Below are positions 15,998 to 24,594 of a stretch of 40,780 nt of DNA, piece by piece (positions within the stretch are counted from its first letter, which is position 1; each line of letters opens with the position of its first letter). Under the pieces are notes generated by a model that worked only from the letters and a program-made list of their open reading frames with translations, made no database searches and was not told the origin of the DNA. The translations under genes and the position numbers were made by a program. The DNA is from Secundilactobacillus hailunensis. GTDB taxonomy: Bacteria > Bacillota > Bacilli > Lactobacillales > Lactobacillaceae. Location: NCBI RefSeq assembly GCF_005405185.1, contig NZ_BJDO01000021.1, positions 1 to 40,780 on the forward strand. Reading direction: 5' to 3'.

Positions 15998-17143
15998 CTA
16001 TTCCAACCGGGCAATGGCATGTTTCAGTAACAGCGGTGCGATCACCGTACTTAAAATGATGACCACGATCAGTTCGGAATAGAGTTCTGGTGCTAACAAT
16101 TTAGCCTGATAGCCAATTTGAGCGATAATCAGTGCCATTTCACCACGGGAGACCATGCCGGCCCCCACCACGTAGGCGCTATTAAAGCTGAATCCCAGCA
16201 GTCGGGCACCTAAGCCGCCACCGATCAGTTTAGATAACACCGCTACGATGGTCATCCCAATGATCAACAACAGGTTGCTCCAGAAATGATCAAAACGCAT
16301 TTCCAGCCCGACGCTAACAAAAAAGATGGGCACGAAGAAAGCGTAGCCGATGGGGCTAATATTCGTTTCAACCTCTTCTTTGGCGTGGGTCTGAGCCACC
16401 GCGATCCCCGCAAAAAACGCGCCAATTACAGCGCTTAACCCCGTCAGATCAGCTAGATAAGCCATTCCTAGACAAATAATCAATGACATGATTGGAACAG
16501 CTTGCGGCACTGGCAACTGTTCAAACAGCCGAATCAAAAATGGTGCAATCCAGCGAATCACTACGTAGACCATTACAAAATAAGCGAGCTGTTCCGCAAT
16601 GCTTAACGCTAGATTAGGTCCACTCCCATTACCGCTGGAAAACATACTGACAAAGATACTTAAGATCAGTACCGCCATAATGTCGTCGACCACGGCAGCA
16701 CCAAGGATGGTCGCCCCTTCCTTAGTATTTAATTTACCGAACTCACGCAAAACTTCCACCGAAATTGATACCGAGGTGGCTGCAAAAACGACACCCCAGA
16801 AAATCGCCCGTTCAAAGCTTTGATGCATGAGCACCCCGTAAATATAAAAGCAGACCATGGGCAAGATCACACCCAGCGTGGCCACACTGATTGCTGGTTT
16901 GAAGTACTTTTTGAGCAGTTTCAGATCACTTTCCAGCCCTGCCATAAACATCAAAATAATCACGCCGATTTCAGCTCCAGCAGATAATAGCTCACTGGGC
17001 CTGATCCAGTTCAGTAAAGCAGGCCCCAGCACAATCCCCACTAGCAACTGGCCAATCACACTGGGAATCCCGATGCGCTGGCTAAGAGCGCCTGCAATGG
17101 TGGTGGCAAATAAGATCAGGGCAATTCCGCCGATATAATTCAA
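15998..17143 (-). CDS. CPA2-family cation/proton antiporter
   Basis: Membrane antiporter exchanging Na+ or K+ for protons, of the KefB/NapA type. The 381-residue protein is almost entirely membrane helices, with the family motifs GIPSVIGQLLVGIVLGPALL near the N-terminus, FMAGLESDL, and the ILGAAVVDDIMAVLILS segment whose paired Asp residues carry the ion. It ends after the membrane domain and lacks the TrkA-N domain of full KefB proteins, which points to an unregulated Na+/H+ or K+/H+ antiporter. A leftward extended -10 (TG-A-TACACT, 17187-17195) lies in the gap shared with pepX. Confidence 0.9.
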   Translation of the reverse strand: MNYIGGIALILFATTIAGALSQRIGIPSVIGQLLVGIVLGPALLNWIRPSELLSAGAEIGVIILMFMAGLESDLKLLKKYFKPAISVATLGVILPMVCFYIYGVLMHQSFERAIFWGVVFAATSVSISVEVLREFGKLNTKEGATILGAAVVDDIMAVLILSIFVSMFSSGNGSGPNLALSIAEQLAYFVMVYVVIRWIAPFLIRLFEQLPVPQAVPIMSLIICLGMAYLADLTGLSAVIGAFFAGIAVAQTHAKEEVETNISPIGYAFFVPIFFVSVGLEMRFDHFWSNLLLIIGMTIVAVLSKLIGGGLGARLLGFSFNSAYVVGAGMVSRGEMALIIAQIGYQAKLLAPELYSELIVVIILSTVIAPLLLKHAIARLE

Positions 17144-17246
17144 ATAACCGTTCCCTTCTATTTATGTCCTGTAACAATTTACTTCTAGTGTATCATGACG
17201 AAAACGTTTCTGGCTATCAGCTCGGCTTACGGGAACCACCTTGCGT

Positions 17247-17252
17247 TATAAT
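17247..17252 (+). promoter_or_regulatory. pepX promoter -10
   Basis: A consensus TATAAT 36 bases before the pepX ATG. No convincing -35 is seen 16-18 bases upstream. AAAACGTTT nearby (17200-17208) resembles the centre of a cre site but lacks the outer bases. Confidence 0.45.
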
Positions 17253-17287
17253 GAAGCCATTACTCAACCGTAGGAGGCTATTATTCA

Positions 17288-19696
17288 ATGAAGCTCAATC
17301 AATTCGCCATTGCACCGATGAACTTAGCTGATGAAAAGAAGGAATTACTCGCTATCCATTTTATCAGTCAAGCCGATTTACAGCTGACGCCGCACCGGTT
17401 CTTACACCGGCTGCTGCAGCAGAGTTTTCCGGAGGTCACCAGTACGGAAGCTGCTGATAGTAAACTGGCTAACTTATTGGCAGCCAAACGACTGGATGCC
17501 CGGTCGTTAACCGAAATTAGCGCTGATATTCAGCCGTTACATATTCTCAATCTATATTTACAATTATTAGGCTTCGAAGCAGGCCAAGACTTTCAACTGG
17601 ACGCCCCAGAAAAAATGGCTACCAGTGTTAATCTACCCAAGTTCAACCATGACAGTTTGAACAATTCAGACCTGCTGCATGCTTGGTACCAGCTGCTGAT
17701 TACCCACACCACCACTGGTCAGACTTTTCTAGATCAGCTGGCCAGCCGCGGTTATTATCACCGGTTACAGACCAGCGTCAAATTACCCCAGCCGCTGTTC
17801 TTCAACGGCAAGGCTCAGCCAGTCTTTGATACCACGCAGCTGATTCATGAAGTAGTCTACGTTGAATCCTCTCAGGACAGTGACCACGACGGTTTATTAG
17901 ACCTGTTAAAAGTTGAAATTACACGACCAGCTGAATCTAATCAACAACCGGTGCCTGTACTGTATACCGCTTCACCGTATAATCAGGGTACCAACGATGC
18001 TGCCGGTGATGCCTTGACGCACAACGTTAATGTTCCATTAACTGAAAAAACGGTCACGGCTAATACACTCAGTGACGCTCAAGACCAGCCCGTTCAGTTG
18101 CCCGACCCACGTGTCATCAATGGTCATACTGATCAGGCAGACGAAAGTTTTGGCAACTCGTTTGATTACAGCCTCAATGACTATTTTCTGGCGCGCGGTT
18201 TTGCCGTAGTCTACGCTGCCGGCGTCGGCACCAAGGAATCCGATGGTTTAAGGACTACGGGTGACCCCGAAGAAACGACTTCCACGACGGCCATCATTGA
18301 ATGGCTAAACGGTAAGCGGACGGCTTTCACTAATCGCACCGCTAACATTGCCATTGCTGCTAGCTGGTCCAATCACCACGTGGCCATGACCGGCAGATCA
18401 TATCTGGGCACACTAGCCACCGCTGCAGCTACTACTGGCGTGGATGGGCTCAAAACTATTATTTGTGAAGCCGGCATTTCCAGCTGGTACGATTACTACC
18501 GGGAAAACGGCTTAGTGATTGCCCCCGGCGGCTTCCCAGGTGAAGACGCTGACGTGCTGGCTGAAGAAACCTTCTCCCGCCAGCAGCAAGCCGGTGATTA
18601 CAGCCGTGTAGAGCAAAAATGGCAGCGGCAATTAGCTGCCATCAAGGCTGGTCAAGATCGTGGTACCGGTAACTACAACGATTTTTGGGATGCACGAAAT
18701 TACCGCAAGAACGCTAAAAACATTAAAGCGGACGTCATGATCGTGCATGGTCTCAATGACTGGAACGTCAAACCACGCAATGCTGAAAAGCTGTGGCGAG
18801 CAATCAGTGGTTTACCGATCAGCCATAAGCTCATTTTGCATCAAGGACCGCACATCTACATTAACAATTTCCGTTCGCTGGACTTTACCGACATGGTCAA
18901 TCTCTGGCTGTCACACGAACTTTACGATCTGGATAACCACGCTGAAAAACTCTTACCTGACGTTTTGATTCAAAGTAACACTCAGGCCGAATCTTGGCAG
19001 GCCTATCCCGATTGGGGCGCTGCTTCTAACCCAACCGCCCACTATAACCTGACAACTAAGGGGCTTTCCACTGAAGCTACTAGTCAAGAAACAGTTCAGT
19101 TCAATGATCACTTAGATGACGCGACCTTCCAGCAATACGCCAAAAACAACGCTCAGTGGCAGCAAGACTTAGTCAAATTCCAGTCACCACTGGCTGGTCA
19201 CCGGCAGATCTTCCAAGCACCTGCTCAAACTGACACGCTGGTAATCGACGGCTGTGCCAAACTGCATTTGAGTGTGGCTTCCAACCAGCCAATTGGGCTC
19301 ATCAGTGCGGAATTAGTTGATCTCGGCAGCTTCAAACGGCTGAATCCATTACCCACTACTTTAGCCAACCAAGCCATGGTGCTGGGCTACCACTATCGAA
19401 AAGAAAACTTACGTGAATTTCAATTAGCGAAAAAGGCCACGCCGTATCAATTAATTTCTAAAGCCCACATGAACCTGCAAAATCGGACTTCATTAACACA
19501 AGTCGACGCCATTAAACCAGGCGTGACCTACCCCATCACGCTGGAACTGCAGCCGACTCATTATCATTTGGCAGCCGGCCACCAACTGGCACTGATCGTT
19601 TACGCCACTGACTTTGGCATGACCATCCGCGGTAACCAGCAGATCAGCTATACCTTATCGTTAGCGAATAGCTGGCTAGAACTTCCCCACTTATAG
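17288..19696 (+). CDS. pepX: Xaa-Pro dipeptidyl-peptidase PepX
   Basis: Cytoplasmic serine peptidase of family S15 that removes Xaa-Pro dipeptides from the N-terminus of casein-type and other proline-rich peptides. At 802 residues it has full length. It has an N-terminal helical domain, the alpha/beta hydrolase domain and a C-terminal jelly-roll domain. The nucleophile is Ser371 in GRSYLGT, followed by Asp491 in GLNDWNVK and His522 in GPHIY; the spacings of 120 and 31 match Lactococcus PepX (348, 468, 498). Most PepX proteins have GKSYLG; here it is GRSYLG. TAGGAGG precedes the ATG. The prolyl aminopeptidase follows 50 bases later and acts on related substrates. Confidence 0.96.
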   Translation: MKLNQFAIAPMNLADEKKELLAIHFISQADLQLTPHRFLHRLLQQSFPEVTSTEAADSKLANLLAAKRLDARSLTEISADIQPLHILNLYLQLLGFEAGQDFQLDAPEKMATSVNLPKFNHDSLNNSDLLHAWYQLLITHTTTGQTFLDQLASRGYYHRLQTSVKLPQPLFFNGKAQPVFDTTQLIHEVVYVESSQDSDHDGLLDLLKVEITRPAESNQQPVPVLYTASPYNQGTNDAAGDALTHNVNVPLTEKTVTANTLSDAQDQPVQLPDPRVINGHTDQADESFGNSFDYSLNDYFLARGFAVVYAAGVGTKESDGLRTTGDPEETTSTTAIIEWLNGKRTAFTNRTANIAIAASWSNHHVAMTGRSYLGTLATAAATTGVDGLKTIICEAGISSWYDYYRENGLVIAPGGFPGEDADVLAEETFSRQQQAGDYSRVEQKWQRQLAAIKAGQDRGTGNYNDFWDARNYRKNAKNIKADVMIVHGLNDWNVKPRNAEKLWRAISGLPISHKLILHQGPHIYINNFRSLDFTDMVNLWLSHELYDLDNHAEKLLPDVLIQSNTQAESWQAYPDWGAASNPTAHYNLTTKGLSTEATSQETVQFNDHLDDATFQQYAKNNAQWQQDLVKFQSPLAGHRQIFQAPAQTDTLVIDGCAKLHLSVASNQPIGLISAELVDLGSFKRLNPLPTTLANQAMVLGYHYRKENLREFQLAKKATPYQLISKAHMNLQNRTSLTQVDAIKPGVTYPITLELQPTHYHLAAGHQLALIVYATDFGMTIRGNQQISYTLSLANSWLELPHL

Positions 19697-19746
19697 ACTT
19701 CGTGATATTATGATAGATAACTCCAATTTGAAATGAGGTAATTTTC

Positions 19747-20658
19747 ATGAAACAAGGCACCACGATCATTACGCTAGATAACGGCTACCATCTGTGGACC
19801 AATACCCAAGGTGAAGGCGATATTCATCTGCTGGCATTACACGGTGGCCCCGGTGGCAACCATGAATACTGGGAAGACACCGCCCAACAACTGAAAAAAC
19901 AGGGTCTCAACGTTCAGGTTCATATGTATGACCAACTGGGTTCTTGGTACTCCGACCAACCAGATTACAGTGATCCTGAAATTGCTAAAAAATACCTGAC
20001 TTACGACTATTTCTTAGGCGAAGTTGAAGAAGTCCGTCAAAAGTTAGGCTTGGATCATTTCTATCTGATCGGCCAATCATGGGGTGGCGCGCTGGTGCAA
20101 ATGTATGCTGCCAAGTACGGTCAGCATTTGAAAGGTGCCATCATTTCTTCAATGGTGGATAACATCGACGAATACGTGACGCACATCAACCAGGTCAGAG
20201 AAGAAGCCCTGCCTGCTGATGCCGTGGCTTACATGAAGAAGCAAGAAGCCGCTAACAATTACGATGATCCACAATACCAAAAATATGTGGATGTCTTAAA
20301 TGACGGCTACGTTGACCGTAAAAAGCCAGCTGCCATTTCTCACTTGATTCCAACCATGTCCCGGCCAGTTTACGGTGCTTTCCAGGGTGACAACGAATTC
20401 GTCATCACTGGTAAGTTAAAGGAATGGCAATTTGAATCTCATCTAAAGGAAATCAAAGTGCCAACCTTGCTGACCTTTGGTGAACATGAAACCATGCCGA
20501 TCTCGACCGCTAAACGGATGGCCACTGAGATTCCTCATGCCCGCTTAGTAACCACTCCTGGCGGTGGCCACCATCACATGATCGATAACGCACCCGTTTA
20601 TTACGATCATCTGGCAACCTTTATCCGAGACGTTGAAAGCAACAATTTTAACGACTAA
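19747..20658 (+). CDS. pepI: Proline iminopeptidase PepI (prolyl aminopeptidase)
   Basis: Alpha/beta hydrolase of family S33 that removes N-terminal proline from peptides. The 303-residue protein has the oxyanion motif HGGPGGNHEYW, the nucleophile Ser111 in GQSWGG, an acidic residue in TFGEHETMP and the terminal histidine in GGGHHHM. The HGGPG form is characteristic of prolyl aminopeptidases; other S33 members, such as tripeptidases, remain possible. TGAGG lies 10 bases before the ATG. It probably shares the pepX transcript, and the two enzymes together empty proline-rich peptides imported by Opp. Confidence 0.9.
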   Translation: MKQGTTIITLDNGYHLWTNTQGEGDIHLLALHGGPGGNHEYWEDTAQQLKKQGLNVQVHMYDQLGSWYSDQPDYSDPEIAKKYLTYDYFLGEVEEVRQKLGLDHFYLIGQSWGGALVQMYAAKYGQHLKGAIISSMVDNIDEYVTHINQVREEALPADAVAYMKKQEAANNYDDPQYQKYVDVLNDGYVDRKKPAAISHLIPTMSRPVYGAFQGDNEFVITGKLKEWQFESHLKEIKVPTLLTFGEHETMPISTAKRMATEIPHARLVTTPGGGHHHMIDNAPVYYDHLATFIRDVESNNFND

Positions 20659-20687
20659 TGATTAATCTCTAATCAAATGACTACACG

Positions 20688-20724
20688 AAAAGGCGTCGAA
20701 CTCAACTGAAGTTCGACGCCTTTT
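20688..20724. terminator. Bidirectional terminator after pepI and the L,D-transpeptidase
   Basis: Perfect 15-base arms, 20688-20702 and 20710-20724, around CAACTGA, with T-runs in both directions. Confidence 0.9.
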
Positions 20725-20740
20725 TAGTAACATTTATTAA

Positions 20741-21340
20741 TTAATCAATCACAACTTTGGTGCCATAAGTAACGTTATTGTAAAACCACTGCGCATCCGG
20801 AACCGCTAATCTCACACAGCCATGTGAGTGTGCTGTTCGTCCCAGCGTATTGGCTTCTTTAACGTTAAAGTTGCCGTATTGATCGGTGGGCACTGTATGG
20901 AACAAGTACGTGCCATGATCCTTAAAGGACACCCAATCTTTCGCGCCTTCTTTGGACTCGGCATTATAGAAGAACTTGCCCCGTTCCTCTTGAATGTGGA
21001 AGGTTCCACGTGGCGTTGAATTATTGATGCCAGTCGAGGCGTACATGGTATAAACCGTCTTGCTGCCATCCATAATGAAGACCCGCTGCTGACTCACCGA
21101 AACGTGAATCCAAGGCTTCTTCAGCTGATTCCATTGAGGGTACGGCTGGCTCTCAGAAGGCTTGCGCCAATTGATCTGAACTGGTGCCGCCTTTTTAACA
21201 GCTGGCTTTTTGGTACTTACTTTTTTAGTCGTTTGTGTTGCTGCGTGGTCACTGGCATTCGGTGTCATTAAATGATCGGCCGTGACGCCCAATACCGCAA
21301 TAGCAATAATGACAGCAACTATTTGCAAAACCCGCTTCAT
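20741..21340 (-). CDS. L,D-transpeptidase, YkuD family
   Basis: Extracytoplasmic enzyme that makes or exchanges L,D-crosslinks in peptidoglycan, or attaches amino acids to its stem peptides. From the ATG at 21338-21340 it has 199 residues: an N-terminal membrane anchor (about 5-24), a Thr/Lys/Ala-rich linker, and a YkuD domain with WIHVSVSQQRVFIMDG at its start and the catalytic HSHGCVRL near the C-terminus, with Cys as nucleophile and the upstream His in FHTVPT. Six codons upstream lies another ATG; GGGGATAGG fits the chosen one. It is convergent with pepI and follows the ABC-F gene by about 90 bases without a clear terminator between them. Confidence 0.9.
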   Translation of the reverse strand: MKRVLQIVAVIIAIAVLGVTADHLMTPNASDHAATQTTKKVSTKKPAVKKAAPVQINWRKPSESQPYPQWNQLKKPWIHVSVSQQRVFIMDGSKTVYTMYASTGINNSTPRGTFHIQEERGKFFYNAESKEGAKDWVSFKDHGTYLFHTVPTDQYGNFNVKEANTLGRTAHSHGCVRLAVPDAQWFYNNVTYGTKVVID

Positions 21341-21428
21341 AAACCTATCCCCAAACATGACTTAATAGTTACTATTGTAGCATGCAAATGTTTCAAAAAG
21401 ATAACATTTTATTTAACTAGAGATATTA

Positions 21429-22976
21429 TTACTGATTCTTAAGACTTAGTTTCTCAACGTTCAAAACTTTATCCGCTAAACCATCGTAGAAACTGACCTC
21501 ATGACTAACGACAATGGCATTACCAGGGAACTTATTGATCGCGTCCTTTAAGGCTTCCTTAGTCTCTTCGTCCAAATGGTTCGTTGGTTCGTCTAAGATC
21601 AAGAAGTTGCTGGGTTCAAATTCCATCATGGCTAACTTGACCTTGGTCTGTTCACCACCAGAAAGCTGACCAATGGGCTTCATCGCATTGGCAGCGTCTA
21701 GGCCGCACCTAGCTAACTTCGTCCGGATGGCTTTTTGCGGTAACTTTTCATACTTAGCCTGAATAATCTTCAGTGGCGTTTCCTGGTCGTTTTCCCATTC
21801 CAGATCTTGACTGAAATAGCTAACCTTAGCCGATGGCGAAAATTCAGCCGTACCGCCCTTAGATTTGATCAGACCTAAAATCGTCTTAATCAGCGTTGAT
21901 TTACCAACCCCGTTAAAGCCTTCAAAACCAACCTTTTCATCGGTATTCACGGAAAAGGTGACCGGCTTTAACAGTGGCCGGTTATAGCCCACCGAAAGAT
22001 GATCCACCACTAAGGCGTTTTGCGAACCGGTATCTTCATACGGAAAGTTGAAGGTCGCCTGAATGTTACTCGAAGGCGGATCGACCAAGTCCATATGCGA
22101 AAGCTGTTTCTCACGGGACTTAGCCTGTTTGGACCGGGTCCCAGCCTTAAACTTGGCAATGAACTTTTCGGTTTTTTCGATCTTAACCTGTTGTTTTTCG
22201 TATTCTTTACGCTGGGCTTCTTCACGTTCAGTCCGTTGCCTCATGGCTGACTTAAAGCTCCCACGGTATTTCGTAATTTTACCAAAGGCCACGTTAATAA
22301 TACAGTTGGTGACTTTTTCCAGGAAATCATAATCATGGGAAATGACCATCGCTGCACCATCAAAATTATTCAAATAGTCCACTAACCAAGCAATGTGGGC
22401 TACATCCAAGTAGTTGGTCGGTTCATCCAGTAAAATTACATCTGGATTTTGCAGCAGCAGCTTAGCCAAAATAATTTTAGACCGCTGCCCGCCTGACATT
22501 TGCGCCACTTCATGGTCGCGGCCAATATCATCTAGACCAAGACCCGTAATGATACGTTCGATTTCAGTTTCGATATCATAAAAGTTATTAGCTTCCAGCT
22601 CTTCTTGAATTCGGCCGGCCCGTTCCAGTAATTTATCATCCGCCGTTTCGGCGTAGTCCGTATACAGCTGCGTCATGCGGTCATTTTTATCGTACAGATC
22701 TTGAAACGCGGTATGCAAGAATTCAATCAGCGTCATCCCTTCTGGAATATCAGCGTATTGATCCAAGTAACCCACGTGAACGCCGCGTTGCCACTTAACG
22801 GAACCGGACAATGGCAGTTCATCACCGGTCAGAACTTTGATCAGGGTTGATTTACCAACCCCGTTTTGACCAACGATTCCCATGTGTTCACCCTTGTTTA
22901 GTTGAAAACTCGCGTCATCGTACAGTCGTTTGTCTGCAAAAGCCATACTGAGGTCTTCAACTTCTAGTAAAGACAT
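21429..22976 (-). CDS. ABC-F family ATPase, YfmM-like
   Basis: Soluble ABC-F protein with two ATPase domains and no membrane part; characterised members act on the ribosome in translation or antibiotic protection. The 515 residues hold Walker A GQNGVGKST (36-44), signature MSGGQRSKIILAKLL, Walker B ILLDEPTNYLD, a charged coiled linker rich in Glu/Lys/Arg (about 240-300, the P-site tRNA interaction motif position), then GFNGVGKST, LSGGEQTKVKLA and LILDEPTNHLD. The sequence is nearest, by memory, to B. subtilis YfmM. AAGGAGG lies 11 bases before the ATG. A leader of about 245 bases with a hairpin and a small ORF precedes it. Confidence 0.92.
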   Translation of the reverse strand: MSLLEVEDLSMAFADKRLYDDASFQLNKGEHMGIVGQNGVGKSTLIKVLTGDELPLSGSVKWQRGVHVGYLDQYADIPEGMTLIEFLHTAFQDLYDKNDRMTQLYTDYAETADDKLLERAGRIQEELEANNFYDIETEIERIITGLGLDDIGRDHEVAQMSGGQRSKIILAKLLLQNPDVILLDEPTNYLDVAHIAWLVDYLNNFDGAAMVISHDYDFLEKVTNCIINVAFGKITKYRGSFKSAMRQRTEREEAQRKEYEKQQVKIEKTEKFIAKFKAGTRSKQAKSREKQLSHMDLVDPPSSNIQATFNFPYEDTGSQNALVVDHLSVGYNRPLLKPVTFSVNTDEKVGFEGFNGVGKSTLIKTILGLIKSKGGTAEFSPSAKVSYFSQDLEWENDQETPLKIIQAKYEKLPQKAIRTKLARCGLDAANAMKPIGQLSGGEQTKVKLAMMEFEPSNFLILDEPTNHLDEETKEALKDAINKFPGNAIVVSHEVSFYDGLADKVLNVEKLSLKNQ

Positions 22977-23234
22977 TTTTGTAATATACCTCCTTGAAAA
23001 GGGTGCCCGGACAAATTATTAAGTCTATCTAAGGGACTTTCAGCTTGCCGGGACACCATCATTTAAACCGCCATAAAAGGCTAAATTTACATTTATTTTC
23101 ATTTTTTCACAACACTTTACACTATCACGAAATATTTTTAATAGCAAGAAAACAAGCTAATATCGGGGTTTCTAAAACATCGTTTAGAATTTGTTTAATT
23201 GCCTTGTGAATTAATTGGTCACGCTTACAGTATA
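22977..23234 (-). promoter_or_regulatory. Structured leader of the ABC-F gene
   Basis: A leftward -10 TATACT lies at 23229-23234. Near the gene, GGTG-U-CCCGG-CA pairs with TG-U-CCGGG-CACC (about 22999-23056), 11 bp with two single-U bulges, enclosing AAGTC/GACTT. This helix ends about 20 bases before the ribosome site. A second hairpin, TTCTAAA/TTTAGAA, lies at 23170-23189. No long T-run follows either stem. A 20-codon ORF (23040-23102) runs into the main hairpin. Bases 23235-23290 show nothing else. Confidence 0.5.
23040..23102 (-). CDS. Possible 20-residue leader peptide of the ABC-F gene
   Basis: An ATG at 23100-23102 opens 20 codons (start MKINVNLAFYGG, end GVPAS) and stops at 23040-23042, inside the 5' arm of the leader hairpin. 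Ribosome movement through it would therefore open that stem, as in the attenuators of some ABC-F resistance genes. Against it, there is no Shine-Dalgarno (only GTGTTGTGAAAAA upstream), and 20 open codons can occur by chance. Confidence 0.25.
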   Translation of the reverse strand: MKINVNLAFYGGLNDGVPAS

Positions 23235-23296
23235 TCCAATCCGTTGTCAAAATTGTCGATTATCTGCTGCAGACCAACTGGCCAGTTTCCTCTCTG

Positions 23297-23305
23297 TGGT
23301 ATAAT
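23297..23305 (+). promoter_or_regulatory. Extended -10 promoter of the VOC gene
   Basis: TG-G-TATAAT, with a perfect -10, 38 bases before the TTG start. No clear -35. Confidence 0.6.
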
Positions 23306-23342
23306 TAATTGCCGTAAAATAATCAAATAAAGGATGACAAAC

Positions 23343-23717
23343 TTGAATATTAAAGATATTGATAGTCTGACACTAACCGTCACTGACATCAACCATTCCG
23401 TCCGTTTTTATCACGAAGTGTTTGACCTGCCGATTATTAAGGATGCTAAACATCCCAGCCTGAGACTGGGTCATCACCGTCTGGAATTTCGGACTAAGGA
23501 TGATGGTGCCAAAATTGCTGCTCACGTGGTCATACCTGGGAGTGCTGAAATTGCTTTAGAAACGCACGATCCACTGGAAAACACCCTCTCGCACCTTACT
23601 AACTATGCCGTGGAAATTGACAACGGTCCCACCCCCTATGAAGGTGCTAAAGGGACTGCCACAGCACTGTGGGTGCGTGATCCAGATCATAATCTCATCA
23701 AAATCATTACCTATTAA
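23343..23717 (+). CDS. VOC (glyoxalase/bleomycin resistance) family protein
   Basis: A single-domain VOC protein of 124 residues: IDSLTLTVTDINHSVRFYHEVFDLPI at the start and WVRDPDHNLIKIITY at the end are the two beta-alpha-beta-beta-beta module borders. The usual metal ligands are changed: the first His (DHxxLTV) is Ser, and the final Glu (NLIEI) is Lys, so it may not bind metal in the usual way. AAAGGATG is well spaced for the TTG at 23343; the ATG at 23334 lies too close to it. It is followed by the CPBP gene at 23 bases. The substrate is unknown. Confidence 0.75.
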   Translation: MNIKDIDSLTLTVTDINHSVRFYHEVFDLPIIKDAKHPSLRLGHHRLEFRTKDDGAKIAAHVVIPGSAEIALETHDPLENTLSHLTNYAVEIDNGPTPYEGAKGTATALWVRDPDHNLIKIITY

Positions 23718-23740
23718 ACGTTTGCAATCGAGGTGCTAAA

Positions 23741-24418
23741 ATGATGACCTATATCAGACGCCAAGGCCTGCGCATTGGTGGCTTTATTCTCTTACTGATT
23801 GCATACCTCTCAAATTCAATACTGCTAGAATTTGCCACCAAGTACGCCAGTAAAAACGTAGGACTGGCCAACCGCTTCATCGGTGCCATGCTGATCATGG
23901 TGGCTGCCATTTTAGTCCTGTATACCTGGCTGTACAACCGGCAATTAAAGCGCCATAATCCACGCCAATTTGGTCATCAGCCCTTTAACCGTCATCGACT
24001 TGGCCAACTATTACTGACCTTTGTACTGATGTTAGCCGTTCAAATTGCTTGGTCACAGCTCATTAGCCACCACCTGTTACCCATGCCGACTAACCAATCG
24101 GCGCTTGACGGTCAGATTCAGCAACTGCCCTTTTGGAATACAGTTTATGGCGTGGTGATCGCACCGGTTTTTGAAGAATACCTGTTTCGGGGCTTCTTTT
24201 TCAATTTCTTCTTTTCAAAAAACTCGCCGTGGAGCAACGTTTTTGGCGTTTTTGTCAGCGGATTGATTTTTGGCTACCTGCACACGATGACGTTTTCTGT
24301 AACTACCCTGTTTTATGCGTCATTGGGTTGGGTGTTAGCCGGTGCCTATCTGTACTTCAAAGATATCAGATACAGCATCATACTGCATTTTGTAAACAAT
24401 CTGTGGGCAGTCCTCTAA
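23741..24418 (+). CDS. CPBP-family intramembrane metalloprotease
   Basis: Membrane protein of the CAAX protease/bacteriocin-processing family (Abi). The 225-residue protein has about six membrane segments, and its conserved motifs are all present: EEYLFRG (Glu145, Glu146, Arg150), FGYLH, and HFVNN near the C-terminus. In lactobacilli such proteins often act as bacteriocin self-immunity factors or in surface protein handling, but no bacteriocin gene is seen next to it. GAGGTG precedes the first ATG; the next codon is also ATG. It probably shares the VOC promoter. Confidence 0.85.
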   Translation: MMTYIRRQGLRIGGFILLLIAYLSNSILLEFATKYASKNVGLANRFIGAMLIMVAAILVLYTWLYNRQLKRHNPRQFGHQPFNRHRLGQLLLTFVLMLAVQIAWSQLISHHLLPMPTNQSALDGQIQQLPFWNTVYGVVIAPVFEEYLFRGFFFNFFFSKNSPWSNVFGVFVSGLIFGYLHTMTFSVTTLFYASLGWVLAGAYLYFKDIRYSIILHFVNNLWAVL

Positions 24419-24454
24419 CGTGAAAAAATGTATATTCTTGTTTCTATATTACAA

Positions 24455-24480
24455 ATCATGGTGTATAATGAAACCATGAT
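24455..24480. promoter_or_regulatory. Promoter with flanking palindrome, small-RNA locus
   Basis: A consensus -10 TATAAT (24464-24469) lies between perfect arms ATCATGGT (24455-24462) and ACCATGAT (24473-24480). A dimeric repressor on this site would cover the -10. No strong -35 is visible. Confidence 0.5.
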
Positions 24481-24544
24481 AACTACTAATGTAGCTTATC
24501 AAGCGCGAAGGGACCCAGCCTCAGTAATGAGGTTGGGTCCTTTT
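24476..24544 (+). ncRNA. Candidate small RNA of about 70 bases
   Basis: Starting where the TATAAT at 24464 would direct transcription, the RNA folds into hairpin one (24477-24501; TGATAACTAC and GTAG-C-TTATCA, 10 bp, loop TAAT, one bulged C) and, after a short linker, hairpin two (24511-24540; 13 bp with one G-U pair, loop GTAA) followed by TTTT and then GTTT. The second is a good intrinsic terminator. No ORF of note lies within. It could instead be only the terminator of the CPBP gene 92 bases upstream; the promoter and hairpin one argue for an independent transcript. Confidence 0.5.
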
Positions 24545-24594
24545 GTTTGGTCAAAAATAACAGTTAGCCAGCAATACTGATCCGTAAATGGTAC

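Noticed and set aside
17196-17212. cre site between the antiporter and pepX
   Set aside because: Only the AAAACGTTT centre fits; the outer bases required for CcpA are missing.
23040-23102. Leader ORF as an established gene
   Set aside because: Kept only as a low-confidence candidate: no Shine-Dalgarno and short enough to arise by chance.
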